A stretch of DNA of 64,000 bases from NCBI RefSeq assembly GCF_003711515.1, contig NW_021167079.1:1229471-1293470 (forward strand), written 5' to 3'. The first letter of the stretch is position 1. Each line of letters begins with the position of its first letter. Of this stretch, positions 40,076 through 52,700 are shown piece by piece. This DNA comes from Sodiomyces alkalinus F11 (Eukaryota; Ascomycota; Sordariomycetes; Glomerellales; Plectosphaerellaceae). Position numbers and translations under genes: made by a program. The notes under the pieces are model-generated. The model saw nothing but the letters and a program-made list of their open reading frames with translations, was not told the DNA's origin and made no database searches.

Positions 40076-42231
40076 GCTGGATGAGCGAGGTGGAAGCAAA
40101 CAAAAAGGAAACGACATCACAGCACGATTGGGTTGGCCGGCCGGCTGGCGATACATGGGGCAATACAGGAGTGGATTTGTATTTGGTCGATGGCGATTTG
40201 CTCTATATCCTGGAACTGGGGCATGCATCGGGACAAACAGACGGGAATTCCCTTTTCTTACGACGACGGCGCGGCTCCTGCGGCTGGCATGACGGCATGT
40301 ATCTGAGTGCTACGGAATGAAAACCCGCACAGTACTCATCAAGATGGTTCGTCCGATGCCCTAAGCGGTGTGAAATGGTTGCTTGTTTTTCCCACTGGCT
40401 GCCCGGGGACGTGACACCGCAGACCGGTTCTTCCTCCTTCTATTTAGGAGGCTTTCTCTCCCCTTCGGGAATACCTCACATGGAGTGAGGATACTCTCCG
40501 TCTGGAAAGACCGACCCAATCGCCCTATGTCTGACCTCGGCTCCAAATCCCACAAGCTGAAGCCAACTGTTATCGAACATGGCATTTGGCTGGTTCACCA
40601 TACATCCAAATGTCTGGATTTTTGTTTGTCCACGCTGAGACTAGTTCGTGGAACGAACGTGTTGTCCAAGATGATTTCTGTGCTTAGGCCATGGAATCCC
40701 CTGTTCAAGTACCAGATGATTTGTAAATTGTTCCATATCTGCTATTGGGATTACCCGGCCTTCCACTTTCACAAGCCGTCTCGAAGCGTGCCACGGCAAA
40801 CGGCTTGGTTTCAGATACTGTTCGTTATAGGGAAGCAAAGTATCGAGGTTATTTCGCTGTACTGAGACTCGGAGAACCAGACTGCTCCTAACGCCCAACG
40901 ACCCCCTCTCATCTCCTAATTTCCGAGCCACGTCGTCTGTCTCTGGCACGACTTTTCAACAAGTTGTGCTTGCCGGTGAATGTTTGCTGGTTGGCGGTCC
41001 ATCTCCACTCACCAAGCGCGTTGGCTCAACTGCCAGCTCGCCCGAAACCCCACTGAGATCGTCGAAGCCCATGCAAGAAACCGGAGTAGAAACGCAAGGT
41101 GCGGATACGAGGTCGCCATTTCCTGGGGGAAAGTCGTTCACGTTCTCTCAAAGGTCGTAGGAATATGACGCGCTCAAGTCCGCCTATCTGACGCACGAGA
41201 AGCCGCAGAGGCGGAACCGCCAGGCTCCGCGCCGCACGCCATTTTTGTCCACATGGACGCGTGTGCCGAAGTTCCTGCCTCCAATGTTCTTTGAGAAAAA
41301 CCAGCTCATCCTGAAAGTCCTGCTTGGTGCAAGGGGAAAAGCTGTGGAGAGGTGGAAGCGGGGTTTGAAGGTGATTATATTTTTGCCCAACCGATCTGCA
41401 GCTGCCATGTTAGCCCTCACCTCGGAGACGACTTGCAGGTATGTCAGAATTGGGTTCAAATGTGTACTGACTGATGTAGGTATGGATGATGCGCAGTTAT
41501 GCGGGTACGATGTGTATTCTTGAGAGGGGAGGCTTGCGGCGTGGTTTGAGTATCGAGGGAAACGGATGGAGATGCGCGAGCCCTCAATATACAGAAATCA
41601 CCTTGCCTCATACAGCTACATAAGGTTATATACGGCATGTGAGTAAGGTAGGTAGGGCAGTACTCCGTACTGCCTTGGGCTGCGCATCAAGGCGGCCTCC
41701 CATCTCGGCTGATCCCGTTCACCGCTTAATATTTTATTATCAAAACAATCAACAGGGGCAGGGAATACGTTGTAGTAATAGTACTCCGGACCTCATTATC
41801 GTGGGACAAGACACAGTGGCTGCAGATGTGGCGTGCTTCGCGAGATTGGCGGTGGCTGTGCCTGTGACGCCAACCCGTTAGCCTTTCCAACTCCAACCTC
41901 GAAAAACATCGCCGAAGACCAGTTTAGGCAAAGTCCATATCGCTAGCCTCGCCCCTGCCCCTTTTCGAGTCGGTATCTTCCTTGAGGCCTCCGTGGCTTT
42001 CATCCCCCCTGCTTAACTTCAATATTACCATTTGACGCGAAGCTCTGAAATCTCAGCTGGCGAATGATCAAAATTTAAGACAACCCAGCATTTTTTCGGG
42101 GAATGCTGTATTAGAATTGAAATTTGACTTTTTTGATTCAGTCGAGATATCAATGCAGTGTCGGGAGATATCTCTGGACTTAGGGAACTAGGATATATTG
42201 GACGCGTAATGCTCGTGGATAATCGAGTTGG
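40076..42231. other. Convergent 3' region between RPL32 and kynureninase
   Basis: This 2.2-kb interval has no recognised gene. It contains a plus-strand open frame at 41161-41523 (about 120 codons, words such as THEKPQRRNRQAPRRTPFLS) and overlapping opposite frames around 40383-40949. None has a familiar domain or splice structure. Sequence from about 41930 on is AT-richer and carries likely 3' UTR signals of kynureninase. Confidence 0.5.
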
Positions 42232-43838
42232 CTACTGCTGGGTGCCTTTGCCTGCGCTCTCCAAGGCCTTTCTAAACTCGTCTACGAAGTTGTAGCAGTC
42301 GGTAAAACTGTTATATAGGGGCGCCGGGGCAACTCGGATCACGTTCGGCTTCCTTTCGTCGACGATTACTGCCCGCGCCTCCAACGTCTCCATCACGGGC
42401 CCGAGCAACGCATCGTCCGTCAGCAAGATGCTCAGCTGCGCGCCACGCTTTTTCGCCGCCCGCGGCGTGATGATATGAAACATATTCTTCACATCCTCGG
42501 GTAATTCCTCGAGCAGGGATTCGAGATAGGCCGTTAGTCTCAATGACTTCTCCCGTAGAGGGCCCATGCCTCCCGTAGTCTCGAAGACCTCTAGACTCGC
42601 GCATAGGGCAGTCGTGTCAAGGACGCTGGGATTACTGAGTTGGAACCCCGCCGCTCCGGGAACAGGGCGGAAGGCTGCTGTGGTATCCATAGCAAAGCGC
42701 GTGGCCTTGTCGTTGCCCCACCAGCCAGCTAGGCGCGGGGCAAACCCGTCTTCAGGGGCGGCTTCGGGGTTCGCGGCGGACGCGGACGCGACCACGGTGT
42801 GACGAGAGTGCACGAAGAGCGAGGCGATACCACCAGGTCCGGAATTGAGGTATTTGTACGAGCACCAGGCAGCGGCATCGACATCCCAATCGTGAAGGTG
42901 GAGGGGCACGTTGCCGGCAGCATGAGCGAGGTCCCAGATGACAAAGATGGAACGAGCACGCGCGAAGGCGGTGATGGTGGGAATGTCGAGTAACTGGCCG
43001 GTATAATACTGAATCCCCGGCAGAAGTAGTACGGCCGTGTCCGAGGCGTGCTCGGCGACAGTGGAGAGGATGTGGTCTGTGGTTAGGATGGGGGAGTGGG
43101 GGGCCGGCGGCTCTATGCAGACCATGGATTCAGCTGGGGAAAGACCATGAAGACGGATCTGCGTCTCAACGGCAATCTAGCGGGGGGGGGGATCTTTGTC
43201 AGCCACGTCCCCACGGATGAGGCGCCCACAACACACTGGCTTGTCAGGGACGCCGTAGCTTCAGCAGGTATTACGTACATGGTCGCTAGGGAAGGCCTTG
43301 CTCTCGAGAATGATTTTGTGCCGACCGTTTCGGTCTGGCCGGTAAAAGGCACACATCAGGAAATGAAGATTGGCAGTCAGCGTTTGCATGACAGCAACCT
43401 CAGATTCCTGAGCACCGACAATGGGGGCCATCAGGCTGGCAGCCAGCGCGTCGACGTTGAGCCATGTCGGTAAGGGCGAATTGTCGATGGGCTTGAAGTG
43501 GCCCTGGACCCCTTGTGTTCCCCAAGTGTCAAGGTACTGGCGTATCCTCGTCGCCGTACGCCTTGGCTGCAAGCCCAGGGAATTGCCACAGAGGTAAGTA
43601 CACGGCGTCTCACCGTTCCTCGACACCGTGCTTGGGCGTTCTGCTCCACCACGTATTAGCCAACGGTGGGGGGAACTTGGATTGACGTATCACCTGGGAG
43701 CTTGCCTTGGGAAGGGAGTGTTTTGCTGGTCACTTCGTTCTTGGTGGGGATGACGAACTCTCCCCGGATTGACCTGAGAGGGTCTCGTTCATCCAGGGAC
43801 AAGGCATGCTGCCTCCCTGGGGAATCCGTCTCGGGCAT
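42232..43838 (-). CDS. BNA5: Kynureninase (L-kynurenine hydrolase)
   Basis: Three exons (43838-43706, 43640-43279, 43176-42232) give 479 residues. The protein has the family N-terminus ([20 protein letters not shown]), [14 protein letters not shown], the substrate/PLP region [20 protein letters not shown], and [20 protein letters not shown]. The Schiff-base Lys is in [15 protein letters not shown], and the end is [20 protein letters not shown]. It cleaves kynurenine and 3-hydroxykynurenine to anthranilate and 3-hydroxyanthranilate in tryptophan breakdown and de novo NAD synthesis. Intron 1 is drawn with a GC donor (CAAG/GCAAGC) and a GGCTAATAC branch site. A GT donor 12 nt downstream (CCAG/GTGATA) also keeps frame, adding four residues. 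Intron 2 is GTACGT...CTAG with a C-tract. Confidence 0.94.
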
Positions 43839-44187
43839 GGTGCTATTCCATTTCCGTAACCGCTGTATTCGTAAGTTGATTTTGATATCACAGTTGACAG
43901 GGTGGTTGGGTCGGATCCGGGCAGCTCAACGCCAGTGCCGACTCGGTCGATGATCTCGATGGAATGTTCGTGAAGGACGCATGTAAATAGGCGGGATTCC
44001 TGGATCTACGCACGTCAGTATGCCGAGTCAACAGCTTGGCTGGGCTACATACCTACTTCGTACTTCGTAGGTCATAAAACGTTCCTTGCTGGCGGATGAC
44101 AAGGCCATGCGGAAGGAATGGCAAAGGGAGGAAAGACAGACCAGGAATTGCCGCGACTTGCCGCTTTGCGGGGCTAGTGGATACGTA

Positions 44188-44206
44188 CCCCTCGTCTGAC
44201 GAGGGG
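44188..44206. repeat. 19-bp interrupted palindrome
   Basis: CCCCTCGTC and GACGAGGGG flank a single central T, giving a 9-bp perfect inverted repeat. It could be a dimeric-factor site or a cruciform; function is unknown. Confidence 0.75.
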
Positions 44207-45232
44207 GTCGCATGCGGGGCTATGAGGGGCGCTAACACTGCACGTACGGGCTGTCCCAACTCCTTGAGCAGCGGTTTCCGTTTTCGATATATTCTCCGCG
44301 ATGTGTTACGAAGATTTCTCATCGGTGTTTTTCGCCTAAGGTACCTACCTATTCGTTGAGTACGGTGTACGGGTGAGCGACGAAATTTTCAGAGGTGTGT
44401 AACCATGATAACGTAGCTTGCCACAGCCACGTTGGCGCTCGATTCCTGCTCCGTCATTCGTTCTCCATTACAGCAGTTACGCAATGGACGATGCAGATGA
44501 TTTGAATGGATATCAAAGAAGACAAGACGACAAGCCGTATTGAAGAAATTATCTGCGTTATACCATGGATCTAGAATTTCTCTGGAGGGAACACGGATAG
44601 GGAATGCACCCTGAGTATTTCCGTGGATTTCCTCTCCGATGTGTCGACTGCCCGACGCAGGTCTCAAGCAAGTCGTGGGGCAAGAGACAACGATGAACAG
44701 TAGCAACTATATTTCACCGATATATGGATGACGGCCCAAAATCCTATATGTTGCCCAAGCTCTGCCACATCCAACATCATTATCTGCATATGCGGGTGCT
44801 TTGTCCGACACGTATACCTCGTTGATTTCTACGAGTCATCTGAACCCCGTGCTTGGTCTTGACACAAACAGTACCTACCCTTTAGCATGGTGATATCAAA
44901 TTACATCGAGCAAGGCAAGAACGCCAGAGTATGGCGAGGATCGCTATGGTCCAGATTCCCAACAAGCGGTGAAGGAACGGTGGTCAAGTGATGCTATCGT
45001 GAACATCTGTTACAGCTTACCGCCACCGGTTCACCGTCGTGGGAAATTGCTCCTAACCATCGTGACCTTCCTTGACAGCGGGCTGAGACCGATCACTTGA
45101 CGACCCCGAAATTTCTGTGGCAGTGCCTGATGTCTAGCTCAAAGCTCATTTCGCCGTCACTAGTCTGTTCGGCATTCGGATAGGTGGGTCACGACCATTT
45201 CAGGGGTCAAATAAAGCGGGTTTATACACTCT

Positions 45233-45706
45233 AACCCCTGTTTAATTATATATAAAGTACTTACGGATCCCGAATAAACTAATAGTATACGTGTACCACG
45301 ATAATATACAGAGTAGAATATAACTAGATATATTAAAAGTGGAGATCTTCTATATAAAGTATAGGGGTTTAGATATACTATACTAGGGAGACTTAGTATT
45401 TATTAATCTATCTTATAGTTTTTTAATAAGCTAAGGTTAACGTGGTATTAAAGTAACTAATAACGTAAATATCTTTATAGAAACTGCCTCCTATATAGCG
45501 AATATGGGTAAGAAGTAATGACTAAATCCTTTTATAGGTAAAATAGCTATTAATCGATTTTTAGCTTAACCTCTAGATATCTTATAATAGTATTAAAAAG
45601 GTTTATAGCGAATATACTATTAGTGTAGGTATATTACTCGAATCTTCAAAACTTTCCTATTTAGGAAGGGTTTGAATATACCCCCTTACACAATTAAACA
45701 GGGGTT
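45233..45706. mobile_element. RIP-mutated element with 15-bp terminal inverted repeats (MITE-like)
   Basis: AACCCCTGTTTAATT at 45233-45247 is repeated in perfect inverted orientation (AATTAAACAGGGGTT) at 45692-45706. The 444 bp between them are extremely AT- and TpA-rich with no open frame, in contrast to the mixed flanks. This pattern fits a short DNA transposon or MITE degraded by repeat-induced point mutation. A target-site duplication could not be identified with confidence. Confidence 0.7.
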
Positions 45707-48700
45707 GTATGGTATTGCGGAGGAGCCGGGCCTACTTGCATTACACTGTCCATAGTTGATGAGTTCTAGACCATATAATGACCGAGATGGATGTACACAG
45801 CATACAATATGTACGTGTAATTGTGAGCTGGAAGCAGGGCGAAAAGATACTTCGTACAATTGCTCGGGACCTCTTCTGATTGGGTGCATTGTACTGGTAC
45901 TCCTAGACAGCCTTCGGTAGCTCCAGCGCTTTGTACGAAGTAATTACTACATTAAGATTCAAGCCACACGTACAAACTTACCATTAACTGTCGGATACCT
46001 GATCAGCGTCCATCACCGACACGGGGGACTTGCTTGATGCGTGTTCTCCAGTTAGCCTGGGGTTGTCCCACAAACTTCCAATCGCTTCCACACATGTTCC
46101 ACTCCCCGGTCAATGGAGCGGTCTCGTGCCCAACGGCGTGCTGACCATTAAGTAATCTGGGGGTAATGAAAACGCCATCGACACCAGTAAGGGGTCCTGT
46201 AGGGGTTTCAATGGGTGCACCTTGCCCGGGGAGCGGCCGAGGCGCCGCGTCTGGCCATTAAGGTCTTTTTTTATACACGTTCGTGTACACGTAGAATCCG
46301 TAATGAACGAGCAAGCAAGGATGGACCAACCAGCTCCGCTCGGAGGTTCAACACGACTCGGGACCTGTAAACGCCACGGGACGTGGTGATATCTCAACGT
46401 TGAGATCGTAATCAGCTTGCTTTTGGTTTGATTGCCGGATTATTTGGGGATGCCAGCATATTGTGCATGGTCAAGGGTATCAGAGTTTGCTCGAAGAGTG
46501 GCAATCAAAAATATAATTCGTTCCTTGGCGATTGACCAGATGGATGTTGGCTGAGTTTGCGGCAAGGTAACGGTGCACCTGACCTGAAGAAAGGAGACAT
46601 CCGGACCGCCCGGGTCATCGGTCGGTCAAGAAGGGACTCCGGACCGGGGGCGTCTCGGGGCCTCCTCTCTACCTAGTGTAGGATCAACTTGCGAGGAGGC
46701 GGTAAGAAATGGAAATGTTACAAAGGACCAGAAAGTACTGTACTTCCTCGGATAGTTCTTCTATGATCCCCACGTCGCCAGTGCCAAAGCCGGTAAAATT
46801 CTACACGTGTACGTCGTGATGCTTCTAGAGAAGTAGAAAGCAAGCGAAAAAGGGTGAGAGAAACGTAAGGAAGATCGGAGGCATGTGGGGAAACCGTCCT
46901 CAAGAACACAGAGTATACAACATAGCCCTATGACAACCATTCTAGCCCAGTACAAGGAGTGGTGGACATACACTGTAGATGTACGGCCAAAGAAAAAGCT
47001 CGAGACTACCGTACAAAGCTGGGAGCCTCGAATAGCCGTGCCCAGAGCCTTAAGGGGCAGGAGGTAAACTTGGGGTCTTCTTGAAGTACGCTATGAATGA
47101 TTTGGCGGGGGAAAAACGCTAAAATAGGATCGGTGTCGACATGGAGGTACGAGCGACAGACACGAGTTGGCGAGTTGCATCATGGGGGGTGAGAAACGGG
47201 ACGGTGGGGAACATTATCGCAGGCCACTCGAAGGACCTTCGGTAGGTACTCAGGTACGAGACAAATTCCAGCCAATTATGTTCGAGGTGAGTTGCTTTTT
47301 TGGGTGGGTTAGCCCTGAAGAGAGCTGTTACTTCGAATGAGTGGGTTCAAAATTTCCACGTGAAGTCATCGTACATAAGGCAATGTACAGTACCTTATGT
47401 GCACGTACTTTTCTTTTTTCTTCACCCTATTACTTCATACAAAATGCTCCGTATACGTGTCCCTGCAAAGCTTGTAAGACGTGCAAAAAACATGCAAAGA
47501 GAATGAATACCGGAGTAAGAAGACGGAGGACGTTCTAACTTTCCCCAATTGCTACAAGTCGGAGCTATGACAAGTCCGAGAACGTTTCGAATGTTTGTAT
47601 TGGTACCTCAGCTGTACCGTTACCGATCTCCACCTGACCCCAAAAGTACCCCAGGTACGTTTCCCTCTTTCCCTCACAATAATAATACTTCGTACACGTG
47701 TAGAGGGGAGTCATCCCCAATAATCCTTGTTCTTGCCTCTCATGACCCGAACGACACGAGCTTGTTTTCTTTTTGGGACGACACTGGGGATAGGATGGTC
47801 GAGTACTTAAAGGCTCGGCCTACGCCTCTTTATCAAGAGTTCGCTAAAGATGACACTGTTAAATCCTGCTTTTCACATGGATCTGCAGAGGACTTCCTCC
47901 ATACCCCTTTCTTGCCTAGATCCATTCTTTCTCTCGTGGTGTTGCTGAATAACACCATCCTCGACATCGTTTCAAGACACGAATACTTGCCTCCATAGTC
48001 TCCCAACCCACTATCCCTTTGTCACCTCACCATCGGGTTGACAGCCAGCAACACTACCGCTACCGCCGCCACTATATAACCGATTCTACCCACCTGACTC
48101 CCGCTACACGCCAGGTTCCGCGCCATACTATCTTCAGACATTCTACAGCCGCGAGTGGCCTTATTAGTTAGACACGCACTCGCACTCGGCACAGAATAGC
48201 ATCTTTTCCTGACTCAGCAACCGTTTGCCCTGCCGTCCTCGTACCACTCCGGAGGGAGTAACACAGCTCGGCACAAGATTACGGACAACTGCTCAATCGT
48301 ACGAGCTCATTGGTTCCCTCATCCGGTTCCTGGCTCCTCTGGTCCAACGGCAACGTCCTTTGACCTCACTCGGAGAAGTTGCGACTGTTCCCTGACTTCT
48401 CGGCCCACGACCTTATCTCGTAGGCCGCAGCAACTTCTGGAAAAGCCATCCCGACATATTCATCGGATGGCTGCATTTTCTGGCGTCCTCTTGCCTAGTT
48501 TGATCCCCCCCTACTTCACCTGACAGACACCGAGACACGCCGGACGAAATTCGACCTGGGAACCCCTCCTCCCGCAGGCTTGTATCACATTGAGCAACGA
48601 GCAGCGAGCATTGAGCATTGAGCATTCGAAGCCAATCCGTCAGCATTCCGTTGCCTTTGTTCCTTTGTTTCTGGGATCCTTATCTATCTCGTCTCGCTCG

Positions 48701-49055
48701 TTACGGCTTTTGGAACGAACCCACGGCTCTATTCCTTATCTCTGGCTGGAATAAGCTTGTACCCGCAGATTCCCGCCACCATCTCCTTCCCAAGTCCGAT
48801 CACGGATTTTGACAAGCCGTGACCTTCTACTACGTACGATCCAACGAGTCGCGTAAAGTCAAGTCAAGTCACGTCAATTTCTGTCTTGACAACGTCAGCG
48901 ACAAGTCCGAAGCGAAGCCACTTTCTGCTAGCGCCCGGCATTGTACCGCCCTCTTATCCCGCATATCAACCAGCCTCGACCTTTTTGATATTCCGTCCCT
49001 TCGGATCGGTACATATCGTCATATCACCATAACTCTAACCGTCGTTACCCAGAAG

Positions 49056-49743
49056 GTGAGTACGGTGTACATTTCCGCCCTGCCACTCTCCACTTTTCAG
49101 TTCAATTCCTTCCTTCCATGCTTGTTTCCTTTTTTATCATTAGCCCTTATCAGGCGGCCCTTGCAGCCAGGGGCCCATTTTCTTTACAACCCCCCTTACC
49201 ATCGACAATACACGGGCCACCGAGCGGTGAAACCTCGATGCTCTTAGAACAACATCGACGCCCGCTTCCCATTCCCTCCCTTCACTTTCATCCAACCGCC
49301 AGCGAGCTAGCTATCAGCACCTAGGATTGCGCCGCCGTGTGTTCCGCGTCTTGCCGGGTCATCTCGAATGCTCCGGAACGTCATGACGGTTGCACTGATG
49401 CAAGGACCACTGCCCGTTTCTGCGTTTGCGGCTCAATCAGATGGCCTTCCCGGCTTCTATCGCGCCGCGCCGCGTCGCCATATGACCGGTCTTACACCTT
49501 GCTTTATGACTCAAACTCAATTCCCATTCTTATCAAACGAGGCGGTGATGCCGGCTAGGTCACTTTCTAGTCAACACTATATAGACTTAGATGTGGCCTG
49601 GCTGGTTCTCCCCTATGTCTTTTCCCCTTCCGATATTCATGAATCCTGCCCTCTTTTCTATCACATAGCGTGCCACGTCGTCAACTAGCGTCGTTGTGAT
49701 TTGCTCTTCTCTGTGTTGACGTCGCTCTCGTTACTTCCCCCAG
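49056..49743 (+). other. Possible 688-nt leader intron of the GDH gene
   Basis: A strong donor AGAAG/GTGAGT at 49056 and an acceptor TTCCCCCAG ending at 49743 sit upstream of the GDH start, and no coding frame joins the two. If used, the ATG at 49760 would be the first in the downstream exon. This rests on splice signals alone. Confidence 0.4.
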
Positions 49744-49759
49744 GCCGTGCTTGGCCAAC

Positions 49760-52700
49760 ATGTCGCCCAGCATGTTATCCCTAGCCATTGATACTAATTT
49801 TCCTGCCTTGGACAGATTTCCTGACTACATAGATCCTGTTGATTCCTTCTTAGACATCATGGCGACCACGAATGCCCCCCAGAACAAGCTTCTGGGCAAA
49901 GTGGTGGCCGAGTCGCAAGACTCCAGCCGGCATCCGTCGCCTCAACCGACACATTTCAGCGTACCTATCCTATCTCAGACCAATGGCAATGGTCACAGAG
50001 TCCTCCGTTCTGCCACTGTCGGATACGTGGCGCCCGAATTTGTGGGAAAGGTTGAGCAGATGCAGCAGGGTCAGTATACTCTCGATCCCCTCTCCCCCCC
50101 CCCCTTTTTACTTTTCCCCCCTCTCCGCATTGTTCTTCTCTCCTAATAACCCCCTAAACCTACGTAAAATGGCCATGTGCTGACTTTGAGGTTATAGTCA
50201 GAGAGCTCATCAAAGAAGCCGGCTGGATTCCCGAGAGTCTGATCAACGAGCAAGTGACCTGGTTTTACGAGAAGCTCGGCATCGATGATGTCTACTTCAA
50301 GATAGAGAAGCCATCCGTCATTGCTGGCCAGATCACCTCCCTCTATGCTGCCAAGGTTGCCGCTCTCGCCAGGGAGGACAAGCGCGAAGAGATCAGGTTA
50401 GACATGGAGTCCCATGACCACGCCATCTACATCGACACCAGCGAGCCCGGCAGGACAGTTACCAGCGGACCCTGTTACGAGAGCAGGCTGGAGGCAAAGT
50501 ACCTCGATCACTCCGGCAATACCAAGTACCGCGTCGAAACCTTCCGCTCGCCCGGCGTCCTGGGACCATCCCACGATCTTAAGGCGACCCTGCGATGCTA
50601 CTTCGTCTACCAATGCGTCTTCAAGCAGCCGCCAGAACAGACTGACCCCAAGGAGACACGTCTCGAGGTCATTTCCGATTACGGTTTCCTCAGCAAGGCC
50701 ACCACCAACACCAAACTAATCTACCAGGAGATCATCGACCTTGCCGTGAATCGGACCGGTCCGGTTATCGAGGTTTTCGACATTGAAGACACCGAGGAGA
50801 AGCGTCTCGTCGTCGCCTTCCGGTCGAGGACTGCCCGCGGCATGTTCTCGGCGCTCAGCGACCTGTATCACTACTACGGTGTCACCAGTTCCCGCAAGTA
50901 TGTCGAGCAGTTCGCCAACGGCATCACCGTTATGAGCATCTATCTTCGCCCCGCCCCGAATCCCCTGAAAGAATATCCGTCGTTGGATCAGTCTATCCAC
51001 CAGATCACCAAGGAGATCTCTCTCCTCTATTGTCTCCCTCACAACAAGCTCCACGGTCTCTTCGTCAGTGGCGAGCTGAGTCTCCAGGAGACCATCTATG
51101 GTCACTGTGCCTGGGTCTTCATCCAGCATTTCCTTAACCGACTGGGCACGGAATATGTTGCGCTCTCGGAAATCGTCGACCCCAGGAGCAATGCCCACGC
51201 GGCCCTGCTGTCCAAGCTGAAGCGTCGTCTCAGGACCGAGACTTTTACGCCCGATTACATCCTCGAGATCATCCAGTCGTACCCGGGTCTCGTTAGGGCT
51301 TTGTACGCTTCGTTCGCCAGCGTCCATTTGGCCGTCGGCCCCGACTTTGATCGTCACTTTATTGCACCGACTCCTGCTCTGGAGGTGATGTCGGACGAGA
51401 AACTCAAGGAGAAGATTACCCGCGACGTGTCCAACGAGCACGAGGAGATGGTCATGACTGCATTTAGGGTATTCAACAATGCCATTCTCAAGACCAACTA
51501 CTTCACCCCTACGAAGATTGCTCTGAGTTTCCGTCTGGACCCGAGTTTCCTCCCCGAGATCGAGTACCCGACGCCCCTCTACGGCATGTTCCTAGTCATC
51601 GGTGCCGAGTTCCGCGGCTTCCACCTCCGCTTCAAGGACGTCGCTCGAGGCGGCATCCGCATCGTCAAGTCTCGCAGCAAGGAGGCCTACAGAATCAACG
51701 CGCGCAATCTCTTCGACGAGAACTACAACCTGGCCAGCACCCAACAGCGCAAGAACAAGGACATCCCCGAGGGCGGATCCAAGGGCGTGATTCTGCTCGA
51801 CCCCAAGATGCAGGACCGTGGCCAAGAGGCGTTCGAGAAGTACATTGACAGCATCCTGGATCTGCTGTTGCGCGGCCAGACCCCGGGAATCAAGAACCCG
51901 ATTGTCGATTTATACGGCAAGGAGGAGATCCTCTTCATGGGACCCGACGAGAACACGGCCGACCTGGTCGATTGGGCCACCGCGCATGCTAGGCGACGCG
52001 GTGCTTCCTGGTGGAAGTCCTTCTTCACGGGCAAGTCTCCCAAGCTGGGTGGTATTCCCCACGACACGTACGGCATGACCACCCTGTCGGTGCGAGAGTA
52101 CGTCAAGGGCGTCTATCGCAAGGTCGGTCTGGACCCTGCGACCGTGAGGAAGATGCAAACGGGTGGCCCCGACGGCGACCTCGGCAGCAATGAGATTCTC
52201 CGGAGCAACGAGAAGTACACGTCCGTTGTCGATGGGTCGGGCGTCCTGGTCGACCCCAACGGTATCGACAAGGACGAACTGTACCGCCTCGCCAGAGAGC
52301 GGGTCATGATCAGCCACTTCGACATGTCCAAGCTGTCCAAGGACGGGTACCGCGTGCTCTGTGAGGACTCCAACATTAACTTGCGGAACGGCGAGTTCGT
52401 CTCCAGCGGCACCACGTTCCGAAACACCTACCACCTGCGCGACACTGGGTTGACAGACTGCTTCGTTCCCTGCGGTGGCCGTCCCGAGTCGATCGACCTG
52501 ATGAACGTTTCAAAGCTCATCAAGAACGGCAAGGCCACCATCCCATATATCATCGAAGGCGCCAACCTGTTCCTCACGCAGGATGCGAAGCTCCGCCTAG
52601 AAGCGGCCGGCTGCATCGTTTACAAGGACGCTAGCGTCAACAAGGGCGGGGTGACTTCGTCTTCCCTCGAGGTCCTCGCCTCCCTCTCCTTCGACGACGA

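Larger units (their letters stand above)
43839..49759. other. 5.9-kb gene-free divergent region with RIP-like element
   Basis: No supported gene lies between kynureninase and NAD-GDH. The region includes a 19-bp interrupted palindrome at 44188-44206, overlapping TACTTCGTA words at 44054 and 44061, and single ones at 45848, 45934 and 47686. The RIP-like inverted-repeat element is at 45233-45706. From about 48100 the sequence is CT-rich with scattered short frames and may contain the GDH leader, including a probable intron. Frames such as 47549-47998 (149 codons) show no known domain. Confidence 0.5.

Noticed and set aside
40383..40865. 160-codon plus-strand frame and opposing 102-codon frame
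   Set aside because: Neither shows a domain, good start context or introns; treated as chance openness.
50716..51441. 241-codon minus-strand frame
   Set aside because: Shadow of the NAD-GDH exon, with no recognisable domain.
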